Assembly: GCF_900172355.1 (NCBI RefSeq)
Contig: NZ_FWFZ01000016.1
Coordinates: 28,139 to 92,138, forward strand
DNA: 64,000 nt
Source of the DNA: Roseisalinus antarcticus
GTDB lineage: Bacteria; Pseudomonadota; Alphaproteobacteria; Rhodobacterales; Rhodobacteraceae
Reading direction: 5' to 3'
Shown: positions 19,201 to 31,200 of the stretch, piece by piece
How positions within the stretch are numbered: position 1 is the stretch's first letter
How the letters are laid out: each line of letters begins with the position of its first letter
Notes under the pieces: model-generated
What the model was told of the DNA's origin: nothing
What the model saw: only the letters and a program-made list of their open reading frames with translations
Database searches by the model: none
Program-made: the position numbers and the translations under genes

Positions 19201-22200
19201 CGGACAGGGTGACGCGGTCGCTGGCCGCGCTCGTCTCCATCACGAAGCCGCGGTAACCGCCGACCAGGCTGAAGTCCGACATGCTGATGTCGGTGGCGCC
19301 CCGGAACTGGAAGCCGTCGCTGCCCGCGTCGTTGGACAGCCGGGTAAAGACCGTGGCCCCCTGCCCGGCGCCGCGGATCGTGATCGGGTTGCCCTCTGCC
19401 CCCGAATCCTCGGCATCCAGGAAGATGTCGGTCGGGATCACGTAGGACCCCGCGTCGATCCAGATCCGGTCGCCGGCCTCGAGGTCGTAGGCGCGGATCA
19501 GTGCGCCGAGATCGGCCATGGGATCGGCCGCCGACTTGCCCGAGTTGCTGTTGTCGCCGATGGCGGTGGTGTAGATGTCGCCGACGAGGCTGTCGTCGTT
19601 GACGTAGAAATCGCGCCCGCCATTGGCGATCCGGAACCCGGAATCCGAGGTGTCGGACAGCACGCCGTTGGCATCCGTCACGCGGATCAGGGCGGTCTCT
19701 CCCGCGGTTTCGGGGGTGGCGATCCAGTCGACCGTGCCCAGCCCGGCGCGGTTCACGGTCACGCCGCCGGCCACCGGCGTCCAGCTCGTGCCGCCATCCG
19801 TGGAGACCTCCATGTCGAACCGCGGGGTGCCCGAGGCGGCGGGCACTTCGCGCAGCAGTTCCAGCCCGGACAACAGCGGGTAGCCGCTGGAGCTGTCGGC
19901 CATGAACTCCACCACGATCTCGCCATCCACGGCGGCGATGCCGGAAACGTCGAAGCTGGTGGCGACATAAGTGCCGTCCGTCGCGTCGTAGAAGGTCCGG
20001 TTGCTGGCCATCTCGACGCCGTTGACGAAGACGTCGAACGAGGCCGGGGTCGAGCTGCCTGCGATGCCGTGGACGCGCAGGGCGAAGGTGCCGTCGGCGG
20101 CGGGCAGGGTGTAGCGCAGAGGTGTGCCGGACGACGGGATCCGGACGGCCCAGTCGTAGATCTCGACCGGCACCTCGGGGCGATCCGTCCCGACATAGTT
20201 GGTGCCGACACTCCTGAGAATGCCCGAGCCGCTGCGGAAGGCGTCGGAGGATTGCCAGTGGACCCCGTCCGGCGCCGTGATCTCGACAGAGCGGGCCGAC
20301 AGGGACAACACCGCCTGGTCGCGCAGGAAGCCGTAGGTGCGGAAGGTCAGCGGATAGGACGTGCCGGCCTGGAATTTCTCGCCCCGGTTCGGCGAGAGCA
20401 CCTGGATGGTCTGGGCCGCCGAGGTCTGCGCATCGGCGGTGTTGCCGAAGGCGCCGATGTTCACGCGGCCGCCGTTGGTGTCGGGCTCCAGCGTGTGGAT
20501 CGACCCGGGGTCGCCCGCATCCACGCCGGGCCCGGCGGCCATCAGACGGAAATCGCCCCCGGCCGCGTCGACGAACATCGCCGGCGCCTCGATCGAATGG
20601 CCGTCGAGGCCGGTGGCGTAGTGGAACGCCTCGCGCCCGGCATAGACCTGCCCATCCCAGAGGCCGACGGTCGCCGTTCCGCTCAGATCGAACTGGTTGT
20701 AGTCCGACCGGACGCCCAGTTGCGCCTCTGGCGTCAGGCTGAGCGCCGCGCCCGCGGACATCTGCACCAGGTTGTTGCGCAGGACGGAATCCGGCGTGGA
20801 GCCGTAGATCTCTATCCCGATCTCGCCAGCCGCGCCCATGACGATGGTATTGTTCTCGACCAGGTGGTCATCGCCTTCGCTGATCGAGATGGCTTTGCGG
20901 ATCGCGTCGCCGTGGATCACGTTGTTGCGGATCGTCGCGGAATCGCCGTTGGAGGGCCGCAGCGCGATGCCGAAAGCGGAGCCGCTGACGTCATTCCCGG
21001 CGATCACGGTGCTGCTGGCGCGGCCGCTGTAGATCCCCACATCGGTGTTGTCGACGAAGGTATTGTTGAACACCCGGGCGCCGATATACGCGTCGACACC
21101 GACCCGGTTGCCGGTAAAGACGCTGTCGCTCAGGCTGCCGTAATAGCTCTGGACCGCGAAGCCCTGGTTGCCGGTGGCCGCGATCCCGGTGGCGGTCACG
21201 TCGTAGAGATAGGCCGCGGTCGAATTCACGCCGCCCAGGTTGCCGTCGATGACGAGGTCGGACGCCGTCCCCCCGTACATGAAAAGCGATCTGCTGGTGT
21301 TGTCGACAAAGTGCGTGCCGGTGATGACGGCATCGGCTGCGGCGCTGCTGAACTGGACCCCGTTCCTGTTCTCGCGGACCTCGCCGCCCTCCATCACGAT
21401 GCGGTCACCGCCGAAATACGCCGCGTTGCCGGTGGTGAGCGCAGAATTGCGCAGGGTCAGGTCGCGGAACAGGCCGTCATGGCTGTCGGTGCTGACCTCG
21501 ACCGCCTCGTGGTCCGTGTCGTGCACCGTCACATTGTCGAGCACGGTGAAGTCCGACCCGCTCAGGATCGCGAAGCCACGGTATGCGTTGGTCACGGTCA
21601 CGTTGCTGATGCGGATGTAGTCGGCCCCGAGGATCTGGAACCCGTCCGCGCCGGTGGTGCGCGAGGTGCGGTCGAATATCGCCTCGGACCCCTCGACCGT
21701 GGGGCCAATCACCTCGACGAACTGGCTGGCGTCGCCGGAATCGTCGGCAGTGAACGTCGTGTCCCGGGTCAGCAGGTAGACACCGCTGTCGACAAAGACG
21801 CGGTCGCCGGCCTCGAGGTCGTAGGTGTCCAGCAGGTTCGCCAGCGTCGCCATCGGCGCATCGGCCGATTTGCCGGTGTTGGCATCGTCGCCCACCGCGG
21901 TGGTGTACTGGTCGCCGGTCAGGCTGCCGTCGTTGATGAAGAAGTCGCGGCCGTTGTTGCCGATCAGGATCGCGCCGCTGATCTCGCCCTCGGCACCGGT
22001 CTGTTCAGAGACCGCGCGCAGCCGGGTGGAAGTGTCGGCAAAGGCTTCTGCCGGGGTCCAGTCGAACTGGGCGGCGCCGAACCGGTCGAGCGCGATGCCG
22101 GAGCCGACGCTTGTCCAGGTCACGCCGCCGTCGGTCGAGGCTTCGACCGCCACGGTCGCCGCGGGGTCGCCGCCCGGCACGGTCTCCTGCACTTCGAGGG

Positions 22201-25200
22201 CCGCGATGGCCGGGTTGTAGCTGCCCGGCGCCTCGATCCGGATGGACAGGCCATCCCCGCCGGTCACAGTCACCTGCATGGCGACGGTGCCGACGACACT
22301 GCGGGCGCCGGTAAGACCGAAGAAGCTGAAATCGGTCAGCACCTCGGCGCCATCCGCGGTCACCGTGATCCGGTCGGACAGATTGTCCGAATATGCGGTG
22401 GACCAGCCGTGCAGCCGCAGCGTGTAGGTGCCGTCCGCCAGCTCTGGCAGGGTCAGCGTCATGTCATCGCCGCGCAGATAACTCGCATAGAGACCGTCCG
22501 CCCCGAGCATCGGCGAGGTGAGCGTCAAGCCAGACAGGGTCGCCGTGGAGCTTGAGGCCCCCGAAAGGCCGACGAGGAATCCGTCGCTCCAGGCGCCCTT
22601 TCCGGGCTCCTGCACGGCGGTGGCGGTTGCCCGTGCGCCAAGGTTCACGTTCAGGACCGGCCTGATATCGCGCAGCCCATCGGTGCGGATGGCGACGCTG
22701 GTGACCTCGCCGACCTCGATCTTGTCGAACCGCGTCGGCGACAGCACCTGCAGAAGCTCGGCCGGCGAGAGCGCGGCCTGCGCCGTGCCGCCCAGGGCGC
22801 CGATATCGGAACGGCCGCCGTTCGGCGCGCCCTCGGCGTAATAGGGCCGCACGAGGTCGGCGCCGTCGCGCGCGGGCCCGTTCGGATCGATCGAGAAATC
22901 GTCGTCGGTCGCGCCGCTGCCCGGCAGCGCCTCGATCCGGATCGCATCGGCCAGGAACGGACGGCTGTCCTGGCCGTAGGCCTGGACCGTCAGCGTGTCG
23001 CCGGTGATCCTGACAAGCCCCAGGTCGCGCCACGGCACGCCTTCGCCGGCAATGGCGGTGGACGGATCGCCATACTGGCTCACACGCTCGCGGCTGACGA
23101 TCACATCGCCGTCAAGCACGTCGAATACCGTGGCGCGGCTGGAGGCGCTGTCGCCGTCCCAGGTTGCCCAGACCCGGTAGATCGCGGTCGGGTCGAGCCC
23201 GTCGAACGTCCATTCGGCCAGCCCGCCGGGTTCGATCCGCGCCTGGGTTCCGTCCGGCTGTCCGGCCAGGTTGCGGCCCTTGTCGTCGAGCGTGATGACC
23301 CCGGTCTGGAAATAGCCCGGGCCGCCGTCGGCGTTGTCGATGGTCTGGGTCGCCAGGATCGTCGTGCTGTCCCAGCCCGGAAGATCGTCCGCCCCGTCTG
23401 GATCGGTGAACCCGGGATCGCCGAGCCGGGAGGAGATGTCGCGGCCGGTGACATAGAACCACTCGGTCAGGCCCGGGGCCACGACGGCGTCCCAGGTGCC
23501 CAGACGCGCCCCCGCGGTCAGGTGGTAAAGGTTGAAATCCGAGGCGAACCCGGCCTGGGAATCCGCCGCGATCGCAAAGACGTCGCCCCCCTCCATCGCG
23601 AAGATGTTGGAATTCACGTTCATGTCGACGACGGAATCCGCGGTGATCGCCGTCCCGCCCGTCAGGCTGAACGTGTTGTTGGCGATCAGGACGTTGCGCT
23701 CGCCGTCGACGTTCAGGCCAATGGTGGTATCGCCGTAGATCAGGTTGTTCTCTACCACGACACCGCCGCCGCCGGAGAGATTCACGCGGACGTTCGACCC
23801 GCTGTTGTCGAAAATCCGCGATCCAGTCAGCCGGGTATCGAGATAATTGCCGGTAAGGTAGGCGCCGGTGGTATTGCCGAATGTCTCTATGCCGGACGCA
23901 TGTGTGCCGCGATCGACCACGATCCCGACAGAGTTGTTGTAGAATTGGCCGCCGATCACGCGCGCGTTGATCGCCGCCGTCACACCTTCGCCGCTGACAT
24001 GGTTGTAGGACGTCGCGTTGATCAAAGTCCCCTGGCCGACATAGATCCCGTATTGGGAATTGTCGTGCGCGATCACGTTGGACAGGACGTTCTCGCCGTA
24101 GACATAGATCCCGTAGGTGTTGTCGAAATAGCGTCCGTTCTCGACCACCAGCCCGTCATAGGAGCTGCGGATGCCGTAGGAGTTCTGCGAGAACAGGCCG
24201 TCGCGCACGGTGACGTCGGCATCGCCCTCAAGCTCGACCCCGCGCGAGGCCAGGTCGACCACCAGGCCCTCGAGCAGGATGCCCGAAGCGCCGGCCTGAA
24301 CCGCAACGCCGGTGTCAGAGGGATCGTGGATCGTGATCCCGTCAAGGGTCAGCCCCTCGGCGGTGTCGCGCACCCGCACGGTATCGTCGCCGCTGACGAG
24401 GGTCAGATCCTCGATCGTGATCCAGTCGCCGATCACGTCGAAGACATAGGCCCCGGCCGAGGTGTTGCCCCGGTCGAACCGCGCAACGGCGCCGGCCACG
24501 TCGGGCCCGCGGATGATGAACCGCTCGCCGGCCGCATCACCTGTGCCCGAGACGGTGTCGTCGAGCCGGATGTTCGCCGTCAGGCTGTAGACGCCGGTGT
24601 CGACCAGCACGATGTCGCCCGCCCCCAGGTCATAGGTCTCGAGCAACTGCCGCAGGCTGTCGATCGGCGTCCCCGCCGTCAGGCCGTCATTCGTCGCGCT
24701 GCCCGCCGCGGTGGCATAGACATCGCCCACGGTGCTGGAATCGTTGACGTAGTAGACATTGATCGGGGCCGCGACCTGGAACGAGTCCGATATCCCCTCG
24801 AGCCCGGCCACATCGTCGGAGGAGACCCGGATCCGGTAGCTGTCCAGCGGCTGCGCCACGGGGACGGCCCAGATGTAGCTGCCGTCGTTGGCCTCTCCGG
24901 TCGCGATGTCGACGAAAGCCCCGCCATTCTGCGACACGGAAATGGTGACGTCGCCGGGCACGCCTGCGGCACGCCAGTCGATCTCGACCGTGTCGCCCTG
25001 CTGCACCGTCTCGCCGTCGCGCGGCGCGGTGGTCAGGATGAACTGGGCCGGGCTTTCCGAGGCCTGGACCGTCCCGCCATAGGCGCCGAGGTTGCGGTAT
25101 CCACCGTTCTCGACCGGCTCGTCCGCGACGACCGCGGCAAGGTCTGCTCGGTCGATGGCGATGGACTGGCTGCCTCCGGCGATCCGGGTGGAGGCCAGGA

Positions 25201-28200
25201 ACACCGGCAGACCGGTCGTCCCGTCCAGCACCGGCGCCAGCGCGGCGGTCATTTCCTGCCCGGTCAGGCTGGAGAGGTGGAAATTGTCGTCACGCCCGTC
25301 CGAGGCGCCGGCGCTGACGTAGCCGACAACCCCGTCCGCGCCCGCCGGATCGACGAAGCCCGGATCGCCGACGATGCTCTCGGCGTCGAGGAAGCTTGCG
25401 ATCTGCCAATCCGCGAGGGTCGCCCGGTTCGCGGATTGCCAGACCCCAAGGTTGGCCCCGTTCAGCGTCTGGAACAGATTGAAATCGGAATCGAAAGAGC
25501 CCTGGGCGTTCGGATGCATCCGCACGCCCAGCGCGCCCGCGCCATCCGCCACGATGATGTTGTCGCGCAGGACGGTGTTGCGATCCCCGCTCTCGAGGTC
25601 GACGGCGATGCCGGAGCCGCTCTGCACGAAGGTGTTGGAGCGGATCGTGGTCGCGCCGCTCGCCCCCGTCCGGAAGGCGGCGGTCGAGTTCGCATAGACC
25701 AGGTTGTTGAGGACGCTGAGCGCCGAGAAGGTGTTGACGTCAATCCCCACGACGCTGTCGTAGATGACGTTCCCGCCGATGGTGCCGCTGCGGCCGGTGA
25801 GGATGCCGTACTCGCGGTTGGCATAGATCCGGTTGTTTAGGATGTCCGAACCGACGCTGTTGGTATAGATCCCCCGGTCGGAGCCGGTCACCACGTTCGA
25901 CACGGCATCCGCGCTTCCGCTGATCAGGATCCCGTAGGCGGAGGACACCGAGAGGCCCGAGCTCAGAACCGTCGATCCAGCGACCAGAGAGCTGCCGTTG
26001 GCCGAGATCCCGGTCGACTGGATGTTCGACACGATGATGCCGAGCGCCTGTGAAAGGTCCTCGTCACCCACGGTGAACAGGCCGGTAGAATTCGACAGGT
26101 AAACACCGTTGCGCGCATCATCCACAGTCGTGCGTGTCAGCGCACCGCCGCCGGTCACCTGCAGGTAGATGCCGTAGTCGTCGACGTTCTGGATATCGAG
26201 ACCGTCGATCCGGGCAATACTGCCCCGCGCCTCGACCGCATCGTCGCCGATGTTGCGGAACACCGAGTTGTCGAGATGGTCGACGCTGCCCGCAACATAA
26301 AGGCCGTCACGGCCGGTGTTGCTGATGTCGAGCCCGTCGATGGTGATCCCGGACTGGCCGCTCTCGATCCGGATGCCGTCGCGCAGGGTGTTCGACACCG
26401 TCAGCCCGTCGATGGTCAGGTTCTGGGAATCGTTGCGCACCCAGAGGCCGTAATCCGCATCGGCGATCGAGAGGTTCGTCAGGGTGACGAAATCGGCGTC
26501 GTAAAGCTCGATCCCGTGATGGCCGGACTGCGCCCCCAGCACCGGGCGCAGCAGCGTCTCGCCGGTCGCGGCGCCGATCATCTGGAAGCCTTCGTCCAGC
26601 CCCAGGCCGAAATCGAAGGTGCCCGAGATGACCATGTCGGACAGAAGCGGGTATTCCCCAGTATCCACGCGCAGGATCGCCCCGGCCCCGAGGTCGTAGG
26701 CCCGCAGCAGGTTGATCGGCGAGGATTTCGGCGCATCGGCCAGCTTGCCCGTGGCCCGGTTGCTGCCGGTCACGCCGGGGGTGAATTCGTCGTCCACGTT
26801 GCTGGAATCGTCGACCCAGAACTCTGTGCCGTCCTCGGGAATCGTGAAGGTCTCGACCGAGCGGTCGAAGACCTCGGGGCTATCCGCAAGGCTGACCTGG
26901 ATGCGCAGGCCGTAGGTGCCGAAGTCGATGCCGCTGGTGTCGGGAATCCAGATGTGCTCGCCGTCGTTCGGCGTCGTGGCGATGGTCGTGACCAGCTCTG
27001 GCCCCGAGGGGCCGTCCTGCCAGAGCGTGATCGACACCGGAGAGCCGGCGGTGTTGCCGAAGCTGTCCCAGCGGATGGAAAGCGGCTCGGTCTTTTCCCA
27101 ATCGGTATAGAGGTCGGGGAAGACGAGCCGCAGGCGCGGATCCTGCATCGTGCCGCCGGCGATCCGGGCGCTTTCGGGCACGGCACCCACATCGGTGCCC
27201 ACCCGCGCGGCGGTCATCACCGCGAAGGCCGCGTCGAGCCTGGCCTGGTTTGTGCCGGTGCCGTCGCGCGCCGCCTCGAACCGGAAGGTGATCTGCCGGG
27301 CGCCGGCCGGGATCTCGACCCGCTCGGCCAGCCGCTCCCAGCGGTCGCCGGGGTTGCTGCTGTCGATCCGCACGGGGCTGCCGACCTGCGCGCCGCCCGC
27401 GTCGAGGAAGGTCAGCGTGATGGAGCCCGCGTCGGCGAAGGGGCCGGTGCCGTCCGACCGCAGCCGCCCGCCGAAGATCAGGTCCACCTGCCCGGTGTCG
27501 ATGTCGGCCGCGCTGAAGCTGGCAAGGTCCAGCGCCACGGTCTGCTCGGCGAAACCGAGAGCCGCGTTGCCCGGCTGGAAATGTCCGCCGTTCCGGAAAC
27601 CGCCGGTCGCGGCGACCGACCCGGTCGCGTTCACGGTCCAGCCGGTTCCGCCAGTCTCGAAGCCGGGGTTGCCCAGCAGGTTGTCCACGAAACCGGCGCG
27701 GTCGGCCAGGGTCGCGGGGTCGCCCGCTTCGGCCCCGACCGAGGTGATCCGCTGCCCCGCCAGCGTCGGCAGGATCGACAGATCGCCGCCCGCGCGGTCG
27801 GCGAAGACCGGGCGCGATAGCATCGGGTTGATGACCGTGGTGCCGGTGGAATGCAGATCGAACCGCGCGAGGTCCATCTGCCAGTCGAGGATGTCGTCGA
27901 AATCCCTGGTCCAGTAGACCAGATGCCCCGATCCTTCGGCGTGCAGCAGGTTCCAGTCGCTGAAGAACCCGGTCTGCGCCGTGTTCGCGACGTTGATCGC
28001 ATAGCCGCCCGCGACCTCGATCACCGAGCTCAGGACCTCGACCTCGCTGGCCGCGCCCGCAAGGCGGACACCGTCGCCGGTGGGCGTCTGGATCGTGACG
28101 CCCTCGATCTGCACGCCCGAGACGCCGTCCACCAGGATCGCCTCGGTGCCCGTGCGCACGAAGACCGACCGCAGGATCTCCTGCCCGGCGGTGGCGACCA

Positions 28201-31200
28201 CGCCGCGGCCGCTGTCCATCACCGTCAGGTGCAGGATCCGCCCGGAGAAGCCCGAGACACCCGTGGCGCTGTCGTGGATCAGGACGCCCGAGGCCAGGTC
28301 GTCGCCACCGATCTTGCCGGTGCCGCTGACGCCGGTGGTGCCGCCGGTCACATCGGTATTGACCAGCAGTGCGTCGGTCAGCGAGACGCCGAGGGCCTCG
28401 CCGATGACGGTGTTCCGCCCGCTCGCGCCGAAGGCCGCGGCAGGGCTGGCGACGCTGGTGGTCACGCCCGTCATGCCGGTGATGAGGTTGCCCGAAATCT
28501 GCGCCCCGGCGTTGTAGGCCAGGCCCAAGCCGGTGCCCGCGATCTCGTTGTCGCGGATCATGCCTGTCGCGACCGCGTCGATGGTCAGCGCCGTGGTGCC
28601 CTCCAGAAGGTTGCCCTCGATCAGCCCGTCCACGGCGGTCGCGATGACGGTGCCGCCGAGGAAGGCGTTGGCGCGGGCCAGAAGATCCGTCTGCCCGCCG
28701 AGCTGCACCGCGCCGGAGGCCGTCACACGCTCGATCCCGATGCCGTCGCCGCCGGTGAGGGTCATCTGGCCAAGTGTCAGGTCGCTCAGCCGCAGGCCGT
28801 CGGCGCCGGTCGCGGCCAGCGACCCCAGGTCGAGGCCCTGAACCGTCACGCCGGATCCGGTGACGGCCACGCCGCCGGTCACCGTCACGCCCGGGCCCGC
28901 GCCGACCAGGGCCACGCCATCCGAGGCGATGGTCAGGCCGCCGCCATAGGTCCCCGCCGCGAGAACCACCGTGGTTCCGGGCGCACCGGAACTGAGCGCG
29001 GCCTGCGCGGCCGCGAGGCTTGCCGCCACGACACGCGTCGCGGGTTCGGTGCCGGCCAGGGTCACCAGGCCGCGGTAGGCCTCTCCCGCGCCCCCCGGCC
29101 CGCCGGTCATGAAGCCGACGAAAGCGGTGCCGGTGCCGTCGACCGCAAGGTCGAGCCCGGCCAGATCGTCCTGCTGCAGGCCCGCCCCGGGGCTGAGCGC
29201 GTCGCCCGGGATACGCTCGACGAACACGCCGCCCTGCAGGATCCGGTGCTCGATCTCGACCGGATGGGTCGTGTCGCCGGCCCGGACCGATTGCCAGACC
29301 AGGTGCAACGCGCCACCGCCTGTGGCCAGGTCCGGCGCCGAGGCGACCTCGCCCGGCATGCTCAGACCGGAGGAACGGTTCGTCCAGCTTGTGCCGTTCC
29401 AGCTGCGCACCGCGATATCGTCGCGCTCTCCGGTGGCGTCGTTGATCTCGGTATAGGCGAGGTAGAGCGTGCTGCCGATCCAGGCAACCGAGGGGTCGCT
29501 GGCGGTATCGGTTGTGACGCCGGCGACGGTGCTCCAGCTGGCGCCGTCGAACAGGCGCACGCCGAGTGCCGAGCTTTCGGTCGCGTTCTGGTCGTAGGCC
29601 ACCGCGAAATCGCCGGAGGCCGCGACCGCGACGTCGAAGGAATTGACCGAACCGGTCAGGACAGAGCCGACGCCCAGCGCCTGCCAGGTGCCCGCGGTCA
29701 GGATGCGGGCCTTGATCCCGCCGGTATCCCTCCAGAACGCCGCCAGCTCTCCGCCGGACTCGGCGAGCGTCAGCCCATCCGAGAGGCCCGCCAGCCCGAT
29801 GTTCAGGTCTGGCCCCTGCTGGACCCAGGCCGCGCCGTTCCAGCGCATGACGTGAATCGCATCGCTGGACCCGGTCTCTATCCAGGCCACGACGGGAGCG
29901 CCGGTGGCGTCGACCATCAGGTCGACCGCGCTCAGGCTGCCGGTCGCGCCGGCGGCCACGCCTTGTCCGGTGACCGAACCGCCAAGCTCTGTCCAGCCGC
30001 TGCCGGATTGCAGGGCCACGCGCACGCCGCCGCCGTCCGCCGGATCGATCCAGGCAGCAAAGCGCCCGCCGCCGGGGGCGCTGGCGAGGGCAAAGCTCTG
30101 CGGCGGCAGCCCTTCGGCCCCCGCCAGCTCAAGGCCCGCCAGACCGGACAGGTTGGTCCAGCCCGCGGTGGCGAGGATGCCGTTGGGAAGGTCCTGCGGC
30201 TGCGGGGCCGCGGGCGCGATCGGGGGGATCACCGGATCCGCGGTGCCTGCGCCAAGGCCGGCGCCGTCGCCGCCGGGCCCGTAATCCACCGTGTCGCCGG
30301 TGCCGGGGCCCGCGACGATATCGTCGTCACCCAGCCCGCCGAACATCAGGTCCGCCCCCGCGCCGCCGAAAATCAGGTCGTCGCCGGCCCGGCCAAAGAT
30401 CCGGTCGACCTCGTCCGCGGCACCGTCACCGCCGGTGGCCGCGCCGCGCAGCAGGTCGTCATCCGCACCGCCGTCGATCACGTCCCGGCCCAGGCCGCCG
30501 TCCGCCGTGTCGTCCCCGGCACCGGTCGAGATCGCGTCGTCGCCCTGGTTGCCGTTGACGGAATCGTTGCCCCCGAGGCTCTCGATCCGGTCGTCACCGG
30601 TGCCCCCCGATATGATGTCGCCGCCGTCGTCGGAGCCGGTGATGACATCGTGGCCGCCGTCGCCCGCGATGCTGTCGCCGTCGCCGCCGCCCGCCCGCAG
30701 GGTGTCGTCGCCCGCGTCGCCACGGATGGTGTCGGTGCCGAGGCCTCCGTCGATCTGGTCGTCGCCGGCCCCGCCGCGAAGGCTGTCGTCGCCGAGATCG
30801 CCGAAGATCAGGTCGATGTCGTCGCCACCGGCCACGGAATCGTCGCCGCGGCCGCCGTGGATCTCGTCGCGGCCGGCGTCGCCGGAGATGCTGTCGTCGC
30901 CACGCCCGCCCTCGGCATAGTCGTTGCCCTCGCCAAGCCCGATGGTGTCGTCGCCCGCCAGGCCAAAGACGCTGTCATCGTCATTGCCCCCGAACAGGCT
31001 GTCGCCGGTGGCCGAGACCACGTCGGCGCCGAACAGCAGGTCCCGCCCGTCGCCGCCAAAGAGCTGGTTGCCGACGCCATCGCCGGCCCGCAGGACATCG
31101 TCGCCGTCCTCGCCGGTCAGCACATCGGTCCCGGCATTGCCCAGCAGCAGGTCGTTGCCGTCGCCGCCAGTCAGATCGTCGTCGCCCGCGCCGCCCGTGG

